A stretch of 64,000 bases of DNA from assembly GCA_023078555.1 (NCBI GenBank), contig CM041196.1, forward strand, positions 8,443,985-8,507,984, written 5' to 3'. The stretch comes from Ulva prolifera (Eukaryota > Chlorophyta > Ulvophyceae > Ulvales > Ulvaceae). Shown piece by piece: positions 1-11,588 of the stretch. The notes beneath the pieces are model-generated. The model had not been told where the DNA came from. It ran no database searches and was given only the letters and a program-made list of their open reading frames with translations. How positions within the stretch are numbered: the stretch's first letter is position 1; every line of letters begins with the position of its first letter. The position numbers and the translations under genes were made by a program.

Positions 1-3000
1 GCGTTCTGGGGAAGCGTGTATTTCCGCCACCTCGGTGAAGGGGGGCACCTCCACGGACCTGCACGAAACGCCAAACATGGGTGTATTCCACATGCATAGA
101 CAGAGCACTCCCATGCGACGAACAGCCAAGGTTGATCCGTCTTCGATGTGGCGCTGGTGTGCCCTGCAAAGTTGATTGCGTGCACTGCCGTTTTGCTAGA
201 CGCCTGGCTGTCAGCCTAGCCCTGCTATTTCCTGATTACTGCTGATTTCCGGCCCCGATGCCTCGACTAGGGGTGCTGACCACAGTGCTCAGATTCCGAA
301 TCGCCACGTACTGAAGAAGGGTACTTACAGCATCGATGGTGTGTTATTTGGGAAATTCAATACAACATATTCGAGGTTGTAATACCCAGCTTTTTCGGCG
401 TCTGATTTTCAATGACCTTTCATCAGATCTTGGAATGCTGCTTGGCCTTGTCAGGTGATGGGCGACTGCGGGTCCCACTGACAGAGGCGATGCCCCTCCT
501 TGCCGGCCGGCCTATTTGAAGGCGGCCAGTGCTGCACAGCCGCAGCTGGCAGCTCGAATTGCTTCCACAGACACGACAGGCTGGATACCATTTGCATGCA
601 TGTGGCAGTGCCGCCCTCGTCTTGTTGGGACAGGCAGAGCTCTGCGGGAAGAGGCAGCGCCCCCGATCGCTGCATGTCAGCACTTGCCACTGATCAGGCC
701 AATCGGTGTGTTGTCACTATGCATCAACTAATGTACAGCTGAGTTGTCTCTGCTTAGGCGTGTCCTTGAGATGACGTTGACACGTCTCTGGAGGACCACA
801 ACCACATGCGTGGGATGCAGGTACATATGTCGGCATATGTGGTCCCATTAATTCGGAGTTGTCAATGTCCAATAGGATACGGCTCAGTAAATTCAGATTT
901 TACTTTACTTTACATACCTCTAAAATCACTTGCGTAGTGCCCCTTGAAGGAGACGATGCAGCTTGTTTAAGACTAGCAGCTGTTTGAGCCTGAGTGCCCA
1001 ACACTGTGCGGGCTGGATGTACACCGCAGCAGAGCTGCAGGTGTGCTGTGCCTAGGCGCGGTCAGACCTGAGCATTCATTTGCAAAGTTCATCAGAGCCA
1101 CGCTCCGTCCAGGGGCAAGCAGCTGAGCAGCAGAGTCCACAATCACCGGCGCTGTCGCAACACACAACCCGGGTCGTGGCCTCACAGCAGATGGGCAGCA
1201 TGCGATGTGTGTGGACCATGATCGTGCGCACATTGGCACTGATATCGTTCACTGTGCATGAGCCAGGGGGACTTGGGCTGCTTGTACCGTGGAAAGGAGC
1301 CAGTGCTGCGCTGGTGCATGGATGCCTGAGGCTGTGGTGATGCGAGCACATGATGCACATAGGCCATGGCTGTGGCCGGCGCGGGTGCTGCCGTTGCGTG
1401 GGTGTGTTGGTGTGTGCTGCGTGTGGCTCGTTACGTGTGGCTCGTTGCGTGGTGTGGGTTCCTCTGGTTGTTGCTCGCTAGGCTACCTGCCTTGCTTGCT
1501 TGGTCCTTGTAACACATAGGCCATGTTGCCACAGGTACTCACGAGGGATCAACACATCACACCTCGGGGTGGGTTGGAGGCTCCCAAGCCATAGCCAGCA
1601 TAAAAATATGCTGTATAGACGCCAGAATAATGTGCCGTGAGCTGTTGAAACGGGGAGAGGCCTGCAGAGTTGTTGTAGACCACAAGTCAATGCTGATCAT
1701 GCATCAGATGCAGCGACTGCAATTAGCCATGGTGGAGATATAGTTCAGCTTACAGCATACCAATCGAACATGCTGAAAGGCTGCTGCGTCCTGGCATGAA
1801 GGGCACCATAGCTTACGTGTAGCTACACTGTTCACTGTCAGGACACAGCGGCCCTGAGCTCATGTGGAGGACCGAGGTGGCAGTGGCAGCAAAGGACAAT
1901 GTGTGGCATACCTCATGCACCGGCTCCAGGTATGCACCGCACAGCACAGCACAGCACTGTGTACGTGGCTGCTGCCGGCAGTCGCTGCCGGCAAACGTTC
2001 TGATGGCTGAAAGCCAGTGCACGTGCCTTGTGTCCAACAAAGAATGATCTGGCTGACTGATGGAAGGGTGTGGCATCCCAGAAGATGTGAGCTTGAACAG
2101 GACACGTCTGCTCGCGAGCAGGACAGCCAGTTACATTCATGTGACATGATTCAGAATCATGGCTGCCCAAGTCGAATGAACGATTATTTGAAATGAACTG
2201 CAGCACAGCGTTACGTGGATTGGATCGAGACGATCTCGGGTTTCCAGGTTGACGCATCACACCGACAGCTCAATTCGCTGTGATTTGTGCTCAAACGTTT
2301 GGGATATGCTTCGATGCAGCAGCCCTAGCCACAACACATCTTGAGCCCATTGACACTTCGAACTTGTCTCTGCCCCTGCATCTGGCCCTGCAACTGTGTC
2401 TGGTGAATCTGAATCGAGTTTGTTCATCGCCAGCTCGACATCCCAAGGCTTGGCCATCCAGCGATGCTTCCCGACGGAAACTAGTCTCATGCCCCTGCTG
2501 ACATGCGCAACACGATGATCCCTGTCACTGCAGACACTGAGAGCGTGATGACTCCAGTGCAGCGGGGACGGGCTCGTCACGGGGCGCAGATGTGTTTGTA
2601 TCAACCTCATGTCCGCAGCAGCGTGGCATGCATGTATATGCGCCTACAACGGAAACAGATGTACATTTCCACGACAGGCCGAGGTGGTCAGATACGCCCA
2701 TACCAAAGACCTAGGTGTTGGCAAACGCATCGACGGGCATCGATGTGCACCGACACCCTGTGAGTGTGAATGGGCAGTGGGGGGTAGTGTGCCACCGGCA
2801 GTGTATGAGTGGCATTGCAGCCACGGGAGTGATTTGGTTTCAATGCCACATGAAGTGCCACGGAGGAGTATGCGATGCTCACACTCTAAACACATCTGCG
2901 AGCATGGCAAACCACAGGCGAGCCATGTCAGCCAATGTGATGCAGTATCCCTAGCCCACACCCGGCGTGGTATGCACAACACGGACGCCCAAGATGTGTG

Positions 3001-3635
3001 CGAAATCGATGCCACATTTCAGCGATCATGTTGCAGCTGCACTGCTGGCGCAAGTAGGCGCCCACGCGCTGATGAAATAATATTGGTCACAGTGTCGGAT
3101 GCAGGCGCGTACATGCAGACTATACCATTCTGTATTATCAACGTCTTCAAGACTATTCCTTTGACGCTGTTGCTATCATATTCTGTCCGCCTCCATCTAC
3201 TTGCGGACAAACAATTCACTGCCTGGATCCGTGCACGTAATCTTGCGGACCTTGCGGCCGATAGCGCGGAGTTCGACCTTTGTATGCTCGTGCGCATGGA
3301 TCTATGAATGTAGGCAGACGTGCTTGGCTCTGGCTTGCTCGGAGATGGGCTCTGCAAGTCAATCGCTTGTGGCCACCGCGCCGTGAGATATGAGGACAGT
3401 CAGCTTTGTAGGATATGCATGGCTGTTAGTGAACGTGAAAGTTATACTATGCCCTGGCTATCACCGCGGTGCAGTGCCATGGCGCCACAGCCTGTGCAAG
3501 CACTAAAAGGACGGTTTAAGCAGACGTATAAGTGTTACGTTCTACACTTTGCTGCTGTCGAAGCTAGCCGGTCACAATCGCGTACCCCGCCCGTCCAACC
3601 CAGCCGTTAACATCCATCCACAGCTTTAGAACGTC
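1..3635. other. Region without a supported gene (upstream of LCIB)
   Basis: I see no splice-consistent gene here. Several open frames exist, including a 232-codon frame ending at 3307, but they are rich in His and Cys, lack any family motif, and have competing open frames on the other strand. Positions 821-917 hold one copy of a dispersed repeat that recurs at 5461-5540 and 24079-24156. The last 110 bases before the LCIB start hold a TATA-like element (tataag, 3527-3532). Confidence 0.6.
821..917 (-). repeat. Dispersed repeat, copy A
   Basis: Read on the minus strand, this stretch shares the landmarks aagtaaa, ctgaatt, gagccgt, acaactcc and gggaccacatatgccg, in the same order and spacing, with copies at 5461-5540 and 24079-24156. 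By eye the copies agree at roughly three quarters of positions. There is no open frame and there are no visible terminal repeats, so it could be an old SINE- or MITE-like element. Confidence 0.7.
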
Positions 3636-5793
3636 ATGGCTCCAACAGTGACTTTCACCGCAGGAGCTCGTACTGTGCGTGCTGCTGTTTCCGCCCCACG
3701 GCAGCTCCAGGCAAACCGATCTGCTCACGGTCAGGGCTGCGCCTGCTCCAGCTGCAATGCCCGCATGTCTGTCCGCGCCCAGGTATGAAACAGAAACTGA
3801 ACTGTATGTCGATGCACTTGTGTACTTTCTAGCAAACGTGCGCTGGAGAGAAGGACGTTGTATGACTGGATTCGGCGGGTGTACCCAAGCACAGGGCAAC
3901 GCGGACAACCTTGCCACACATGCGGATTCACGCTGTTTTGGCTAGCTCCTTGTGTTCATGAGGTATCTATCAATCCAATAGTAAAGGATTCCGAGTTCTG
4001 GCCTCGTCAGGAGTTTACGCGGGCCGGGGTACCGTTCTGACGGGCCGGACACGAGCACCCTCACCGGGGTCCGATGCCGTGCTTAACCTCGCGCCTAGGG
4101 CGCGAGACTGTACTTGCAAGTGCACAGATCTGAAAGTTGCCATTGATTCTGTTCCGGTTGTCGCTCTTTTTCCTGTGGATCCTCGCATGCGCCTATGCAC
4201 GTGAACGGTCCACAGGACGGGTGCCATTTAACTGTGGCCGTTCTCACTTCAAACATTGAATGTATCACCGTCACTGACCCTTGTTGAAGGGTTCGCGCTG
4301 GGTCTATTGCGGTTTGAAACTCTCAGCGCCTTGCTGTGCAGGCTGTAGCCGATGCGCCCGTTGACAGCAACGTCGAGCTCAAGTACTTCTCCCAGCGCAT
4401 GGGTGACATTACCAAGCATTTCCCGTCTGCTCTGAACATGGACGACTTCCTCGCCCGCGTCGAGGTGGCCCTGTGCGCGCATGGCTTCCGCGGTGACAAC
4501 TCCATCACCTGCACGAACCTGTGCCGTGACGAGTCCACCGGCATCCTCAAGACCGAGATCGATGACATTTTCGGCGCATCTTTCAACATTAACGGTCTGG
4601 GTGCTTGCCTCACCTGTGGCCAGCTCGGTACGCGCCCCATGCAACACCGCCCGCCGCTCTTGTCGTGTCGCCGATCGCAACGCAGCGCAGCTGTTGGAGC
4701 TGGTGCTGCACACTGCATTCATCAGTTTCGGATCAGTGACCCCTGGTGCAGCTGCTGTGGCGGTATGCCGTGCACGTTCCAGGTTCTCGGGCGGTAACCT
4801 GACACTGCAGGTGCACTGCTGCAGGTTTCCGCGCTGGCTTCAGCCACGCTCCGACCCACGACGGCAAGGAACGCTACGTCTTCTTCTCTTTCCCTCACAT
4901 TGCTATCGACTCTGAGGGCAAGGTCGGCGCCATCTCTCGTCCCGGCCGCGCTGGAGCATCCAGCGCCTGCGGTGCTCTAATCGGCGCTCTCGGTCAGTTC
5001 CAGGGCGACCCAACGCTCATGGATGCTTACGCAGAGGGCAAGCACGACCCCTTTGACCCCGAGTTCGCCATCCTCAAGCAGCGCCTTGCGGAGCGCATGA
5101 AGAAGGAGCAGGTCATGCCCAAGGACTTGGACCTGGTGTCCATCACCCAGCTCGCCGAGCGCACCATCACGTCCGACCTCGAGACACTCATCAAAGAGAC
5201 CGTTGACCCCAACGTCTCCGACTACGCCGTCGTCACCGGCGTGCACATCCACAACTGGGGTAACGAGGGCACTGGCGCCCCCACGCTCGAGTGGATTGCT
5301 CCCGCCAACATGTACATCGTCAACGATGGCAAGCGCACAACCATCAACCTCGAGGTGAGGTCCCTTCATACGTGTTCCTGTTTACGTGCACTGCACGACT
5401 GCTCATTTAAGAAGGCAAAAATGTTGAACGCTGTGGCAGAGCTGCCTTATGTGCATGCGGTGAAGGAAAGTAAACCTGAATTTAATGAGCCGTGTGTCCA
5501 TTGACATAAACAACTCCAAATCATCGGGACCACATATGCCGTGGTTCTGCGGTGGGCCTCTTGTGCACAGCATCACAGCCATGCCTGAGTGCCCTTTCTC
5601 AGCGTGGATGTTCAGGATGTGAGCTGACAGTGGTGAATCCTTGCAGGCCGTCCCGGCTCTGACCCCCCGCCAGCTCGCGATACTGCAGCACCCGGGCAAG
5701 ATCGACTCTGTCTCTGCCGCGTTCACCGGGTCGACCACCGTCGTCGAGTCGAAGCTCACCGACCCCGCCGCTGGCCCCGTCCGCGCCTCATAA
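3636..5793 (+). CDS. LCIB: LCIB/LCIC-family (theta-type) carbonic anhydrase, chloroplast
   Basis: Four exons, 3636-3782, 4342-4627, 4825-5354 and 5647-5793, join in frame to 369 aa. The first 50 residues are basic and rich in Ala, Thr, Ser and Arg, like an algal plastid transit peptide; the ATG is the first in frame. The mature part is a full LCIB/LCIC domain with the blocks HGFRGDNSI, NLCRDE, HAPTHDGKERYVFF, FPHIAIDSEG and ASSACGAL. The Cys of CRDE, a His and the Cys of SACGAL are the likely zinc ligands, judging from known LCIB-family structures (not tested here). In the family these proteins interconvert CO2 and bicarbonate or trap leaked CO2 near the pyrenoid. Exons have a C/G-biased third position, as in highly expressed genes. 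Intron 3 carries a dispersed repeat. Family is certain; the exact paralogue (LCIB, LCIC or LCID/E) is not. Confidence 0.92.
5461..5540 (+). repeat. Dispersed repeat, copy B, inside LCIB intron 3
   Basis: This lies wholly within the 5355-5646 intron and shares the ordered landmarks described for copy A, including gaaagtaaa, ctgaattta, gagccgtgt, caactcc and gggaccacatatgccg. Its position in a housekeeping intron suggests insertion of a short mobile element. Confidence 0.7.
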
Positions 5794-8312
5794 GGGGGCC
5801 TCTGCTGAGTTTGCCGGCAGGGCTCCTGCCAGACTTTGCTGAAAGCCGGCTTGTGTTTTTTTTTCTTGGGTGTCTATGGGACAGTGCAGGGCCTGCTGTG
5901 CTGTGCCCCTCCCGCAGCAGAGCGCAGCATGACACGCAACGGGTGCTGCGTTCAGGAGATGCGGGGTGTGGGTGTGGGCCGCAGCGTCCCCCAGGCGTCG
6001 TGACCGCAGTGCAGAACAAGGGAATCGTGGAGGCTGTGAGTGCGAGAGAGTGGGTGTGCTGTGGGAAGAGAGGAGGTTGCGGCGGCAGTGCGAAGGTGTG
6101 ACAGTGGCGCTGGTGCCCCCATGCGGGGGGCCAGGCACCCGCCTTTCGTCGTGATGCGCATGCATGCCCGTTGCCGCGAGACTGCTTCTGTGGAAGGCGT
6201 GTAAAAGAGCGAGTTCTGACAGCGTGCCACGGGGGATCGGGGTTGCGAGGCATGCTTGTGAATCGTTGCGCTGGGTCTTGTTGATTTTTGTGGCATGGTT
6301 GGCGCTCAACTGACCTGTGCCCCGTTAACATGATAATCGTTGTTACTTCTTCAGGATTAGCAGGGCAACACGTGTGACTTTCATGGGGGCATTGCGAGTA
6401 AACGTAGCCCAATGTGCTGTCGACGAGTTCCCAACCACGATCGCATTTTCATCAGGTATATCTTATATTCTTCTGTTACGTGTTTGCAGTGTCATTGTAA
6501 ACCGCATGGTCGAGTCACCAATCACGGACGTGAAGGTCTTCTGGAATAGTGTCGGATGCTGTGTTAACGTTGTTGGACATGCGCAACGTTGTTCTGCAAT
6601 TTGTCGAGCGTGTGCTCCGCTGCATGCACGACTTGAACGCTCGACAGCCCGGCCGAAGCCTACCGATCTTGGTGTTGTGTATTGCGTGCGAGCAGCCGCT
6701 GTGAACGTCGTATTTGCGCCGACGTGCTGGTAGACGACGTGTCGCCAACACAAACGACTTGTGGACAACAGAAAAAGATATGGGTCACAGATCCTTGACT
6801 GATACGTGACCATATATCTTTTGCCAACGCCGCCACTGTTACGCTGGCAATGACAGGTCGTGCACCGTTGTTTGGCGCGGCACTGCGCCAACGACGAGCT
6901 GTGCAAGTCAGCAAGTGATCGATCCTGACCAATATGTCGAACCGCCCATCCGCAGGAGGAAAGGGCAACTCGAACGCTCAGATCTGCTGGGGACTGCATA
7001 TGAGTTTAATGAGGATATTCGTTGGCATGAGTTGCACCGCAGGTACTACGCACCTCGTTTGCAGGTGCCGCAACCACATCGAGACGGTGATGACACTGGC
7101 ACAACTGAGCTTGCATGCGGTGAAGGTACAACACAGTATTTGTTGAAACTTCTGTTTGGTCAGCCATGACTGGTCTACACCGCGGAGTTGCTCAACCGTA
7201 CACTGCGTCTAAGTGCAGGGATTGTACTGTGCTGAAGGCTGTGCATTGAGGTTGCTTGTTGCGGTACAGAAGAATCCAGGCACGTATTCTGCCTTGGCGT
7301 ACCTGACCCAAACACAGTAATATGCACATCCTTGATGAACAGTAATGGAGGTACGATGACTTGATGAACCATGTGATGCCCGGTCACCTGTGCAATTGTG
7401 GGTGGTGATGCTTCAACTGGTTAAATCAGCACCATCCACAAGTATTCCTTGAATCCTGTAGTGTACCAGACAGCACCTGATTAGTTTGCGGTGTTTCTGC
7501 ACGGAAGATGCATTGCAGTCAACCATGCCGGGCTGGTCAGCGCAGAGCAGAGACACAGTCCGAACATGCCTGCGTGTGCAGGGCTGAGAGTTGTACAACA
7601 GTCAAGCAACGCACACCAATGATATGGTGAGCTTCAACGTTCCAAAGATCACGCAGGATGATTTGCACTGGGGGTCAGTGGACTTGACCAGTACAGCTGA
7701 TACTCACAGGGTCATGTGAAGCACATGCTGATGAAACGTTTAACTTTGCACGGTTCGGCACATGATCTACACACGCAGCTTCCACATCAGCTCTCTTGGA
7801 CCCATTTCATGCAATCCGTTGGGAGTTCGTTTGGGCAGGTCACTTGGTCAGTAGGCAGGATCTGGTATCATCTGCAGTGGGATGGCGACAGGCACAACTC
7901 AGTATGAGTCCTGGTTCCATGTACAACTCAACCTCGCAAACCAGGTCCACCTGACCTGTCCAAAAAACAAGTTGTCATACTCAAGACACACTCATCCTCA
8001 GAGGCCATGCACACATGAGTTCAACACATGGCAACAGAATCCACGTTCTGTGGAGCATGCCTCATCACTGGCGTATTGACCCTGAGCGGCAGCTACCGTG
8101 CCTGCAACCTACCTGATTTCGTACCCTACCCTCGAAAAATAGACACACGAGAAGCATTCAAGCAGAGCGTGTCATATTCTCACCACCACCAGGGCCCTTC
8201 CCCCGCCACAGTGCAGTCTACGTCTTATCCAGATTTGTCATCTCTGCGGCGGTGTCCTGATTTCCTGATGGCTACACCACACTGGATCCTCAAAACTTTT
8301 CTAACACGACAG
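5794..8312. other. Intergenic region
   Basis: No supported gene. Positions 5794-6300 are the probable LCIB 3' region, with a T-run at 5857-5866. An imperfect inverted repeat occurs at 6773-6822. The remaining open frames are short and compete on both strands without splice-compatible partners. Confidence 0.55.
6773..6822. repeat. Imperfect inverted repeat (hairpin)
   Basis: The left arm aaaagatatgggtcac (6773-6788) pairs with gtgaccatatatctttt (6806-6822), apart from a TA offset. The loop is 17 bases. There is no T-run or gene next to it, so it may be a MITE-like relic or a palindromic regulatory site. Confidence 0.6.
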
Positions 8313-9879
8313 TCATCCTTCAAGAGAGGAGTCTTTGGATCCGCTGTCCATGGTGTCCTCCGGCGCAGCTGTGCCCTCAGCCACGACTTGCCCGTTCCGG
8401 CCGGCAGACTGCGGCAGCAGCAGCAGCTGCTGCAGCGCCGCGAGCTGCCGACGCTGCTGCTGCTCCAGGGTGCGCACCCGCGCCTGCGCCGCCTCCCGCA
8501 TCGCCACCTGCACGCGCAGCTGCTGCAGCAGCTGCTTGATGCATGCCGCGGCGGCCGCCTCCGTCGCCGGCACCTGCACCCGCGCCGCGCGTGAGCCGCC
8601 GCGCGCCCCGGCGCTGGGGCTGCACCCGCGCCGCTACTTGCGCACGTGGCCGCCGCGGCCGGCGGCCACCCGGCGGCTGGGGCAGCGCAGCGCAGGGAGG
8701 CACACCTCGTGCGCGCGCGGCGGCCCGGCTGCGGCATCGTCCGGCGTGGCGGTGGCGGGTGCCTCCGCATCACCCGCCGGCGGCTCCGCCGCGTCCGTGG
8801 CGTCCGGATGGAGTGGGGGCTCGGGTGCATCTGCCACGGGTGTGCTGCCTGCTGTGCTGTGGGCCGCTGCCGGTTCGGCGGCACGGATGTTGACGCTGAC
8901 AGATCCACTGCCGTTGGCGATCGTCAGGCGGACGGCCACAGCAGGCAGCACAGCAGGAGCGGGAGCGCCAGGCGACGCTGGGCTGTGCGGGGCGGCGCTG
9001 TTCCCTGGTGGACTCGCTGGCGCCGAGTCGGCTTGCTGCGTTGGCAGTGGAGTAGGGGCTTCAGGGCTGGGCGGAATCGGGGATGCGGACGCTTCATCAG
9101 CCAGCGGCGCCGGCGCTGAGCTGTGCGGTGCAGGGCTGCGTGGTGACACTGGCTGAGGCGCCGCCTGAGGCGCCGCGCCATCTGGCGGCGCATGCGCACC
9201 GCCGCTGTGTGCTGGGCCCTGCACAGCAGGCGCAGTGTCCGCCGCGGTGCTGCGCTGCGGCGCCGGCACCGCGGAGTGCTCCGGCACCGCGGAGTGCTCC
9301 GGCGGCGCCGCCGCGGCGCCATGGCGCACAGGCGTGCCCGTGCCGGCGGCCACGATGCGTGCACGCCGCGCGGCGCACGCGCCGCCGCGGTCCGTCGCGA
9401 CCGCGAGTCCGGCGCACTGCAACGCTCTGCGCACTGCCAGCTGCTGCTGCAGAAGCTCGAGGTAGTCGGCTTCCACGGCCTCCAGCACGGCCTGCGTGGC
9501 GTTGTCCACGCGCCAGCCCCCACCCTCGTCACGCTGCACATGCACGCCGGCCGCCAGTAGCGCGCCCTGAAGCCGCGGCGGGACGGCGGCGGGCTCGCGT
9601 GCCGGCGGGGCCTCCGGTATGGGCGCGGGCGGCCGGCCTGATCCGCAGCTGCACAAGTGGCAGAGGGCGTTGCGTGTGTGGCGGTCTCGTCGAAACAAGG
9701 AGGGCTGGGGCTTGCCGCTGTGGCGCTGGGGGGCGCTCGTGATGCGGCCGCCTGGTGACAGGCCCTGCACACCTGCTCGCATGACGTGGCAGAGGCTGTG
9801 GGAGCTGGTTTGATGCACAGGTCAAACACGCATGGATCAAGGCAGGCTTCTGCTGGCGGCTTTCAAAAGCCTGGGTCAT
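8313..9879 (-). CDS. Unknown low-complexity protein with C-terminal coiled coil
   Basis: Three exons, 9879-9773, 9648-8646 and 8573-8313, join in frame to 456 aa with GT-AG introns; the 72-nt intron 8645-8574 has donor gtgcgc. I do not recognise the family. After a short N-terminus there is a plausible folded block at about residues 50-120 (GALLAAGVHVQR, then VLEAVEADYLELLQQQL). About 250 residues of Ala/Pro/Ser-rich linker follow, and then a Gln/Leu-rich heptad segment at about residues 375-420 (LRVQVAMREAAQARVRTLEQ) typical of a coiled coil. Two 18-bp units at about 9267-9302 encode a doubled PEHSAV. There is no signal peptide or membrane span. The start at 9879 is the first ATG that splices in frame but is not certain. 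The strong codon periodicity supports coding; the function is unknown. Confidence 0.6.
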
Positions 9880-11588
9880 CCCTGGCTTGTGACGCAGTCA
9901 TCCCAGCAGGAGCTAAGGGTTCTGTAAAACAGCCAGGGATTCACGTGCATGCCACACGATGTGATGAAGAGCCCTGATGAGCCCGTTGTGCCAGCAACAC
10001 CATCACGAAACGTTCAATCAGTGCCCTTGAGGGCGGCAGAAGCCTCTGTTCGGGGCTTGTCGCTGCTTCAAGGGCGTCGCCCTGATCGCCATGCGTTCGA
10101 GCACGCCCGCAGCAGCCGCAATGATAAGCGATAAATCAATCAAGCCATATTTGGGAGGGATGTACCTCTGTGGGCATGTTCTTGTGCCACGCGTGCGCAT
10201 TCAGTGCAGCGCCGGACCTCCAGGTGCGGTCCAGGCTGCCACGGTAGCGAGCGCCCGGCCACAACGAGCTTGCCGTGCCCCTTGACATAAATATACGGGA
10301 CTTCATGGCTGCAGCTTCGCGTGTGGATGTATCTACATCGTTTTCGAGGCGGTGTGTCGCTTGCGGGCTTGCCAGAGGCCACGCGCTGACTCCTGCCTGA
10401 GATGAACCGGGATGGGATCGACTGAATCCATCATTTGCGCACAGATTGGCGTCCTGGTCGCCTACCTTCGCCATCTGCGGCCTCACTGGACGCGGTGGCC
10501 GTGTATCCCAGGTGCACACGCACTACACAGCGCAGAGCAACGAACGCAGTCCGGAGAGTTTCTCGCGTCACCAGCTCACAGGGCGCTACAGAGAGCCACA
10601 CGCTGTTGTCGCAACTCCTGCTTGCAGCCAGATGTTCAGTCTGGCGCGACATGCCGCGTTGGTGGGGTCGGTGGCTTCGGCAGTCAGCTGCTTCTGTCGT
10701 GAGTTCCGGAACCACATGGCCACAAGGCTCGACTGCAGCACTGCGGCACCACGCAGACACGCGCAGCCGACTTGCTGCCACGGTGGGAGCAGGGCATGGG
10801 CATTGCAGTGGACTGATTCCGCATTGCGTCTGCCGTTTACAACGTGGCGGAGTGACGCAGGTCATGAACAACATCAGCACCTCGTCGGCTTCCAAACGCG
10901 CACGGCTCCCATGCGCGGTCTGCAGACAGCAACTGCTGCTTTGAGGGGGTGCGTACGCCGCTCAGACCACGTGAAGAAGCGCTCCTGGCTCGATCCGGGC
11001 TCCCCGTGCACAACACGAGCACGTTTGCAGTCAGACGAGGCACCCGCGGCAGCGCCATGCGCACGGCTGGTAGCATTGCGTGTTACACTACCCGCTCGGC
11101 ATGTGGTCCAATGTTCGGCGTTGTGACAGATACGGCTAAAATCCAAATTGACTTTATTTTGTACCGGAAGTCCGAAGTAAACAGCGTATATTTTCACGCA
11201 GGGCCCTGGGCGCAGAGCAGTGCGACGGTTCAGTGCTCCATATGAGAATATTCTGAGTCTCCTGTGACTCAGATTCCGATCGAGCGTATTGCTGCAGCCC
11301 CTGAGCCCGCAATCAGATGGCAGTCTGGATTCATACATCAACGCCGCGTACTGCAGCCGGCTATACCCGGCACCAGGCTCATATAGCTATAACCCCCCCC
11401 CTTTGCCCTTTCCCCCAAAGACTCGCTCCTGCGCCAAAGCTTCTTTGACATGCTTGTTCACGCAAACTTACACAACCCCTCAAGCCCACCGGCGCAGATG
11501 CAGCGGGCTGCGCGCGGCCGCGTCTCCCTGTGCTAGGCTGTGCTGTCCACCGCAGGTCCCGGCGCTGCAGGCACAGCACGCGGTGACA
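9880..11588. other. Intergenic region
   Basis: No supported gene. Open frames on both strands at 10430-11120 overlap each other and none shows a family motif. A TGTAA on the minus strand at 11468-11472 is the likely poly(A) signal of the kinase gene that ends at 11589. An 8-base C-run at about 11393-11400 precedes it. Confidence 0.5.

Noticed and set aside
2609..3307. 232-codon open frame on the plus strand
   Set aside because: It is rich in His, Cys and Met with no domain or splice partner, and overlaps open frames on the minus strand. It looks like chance.
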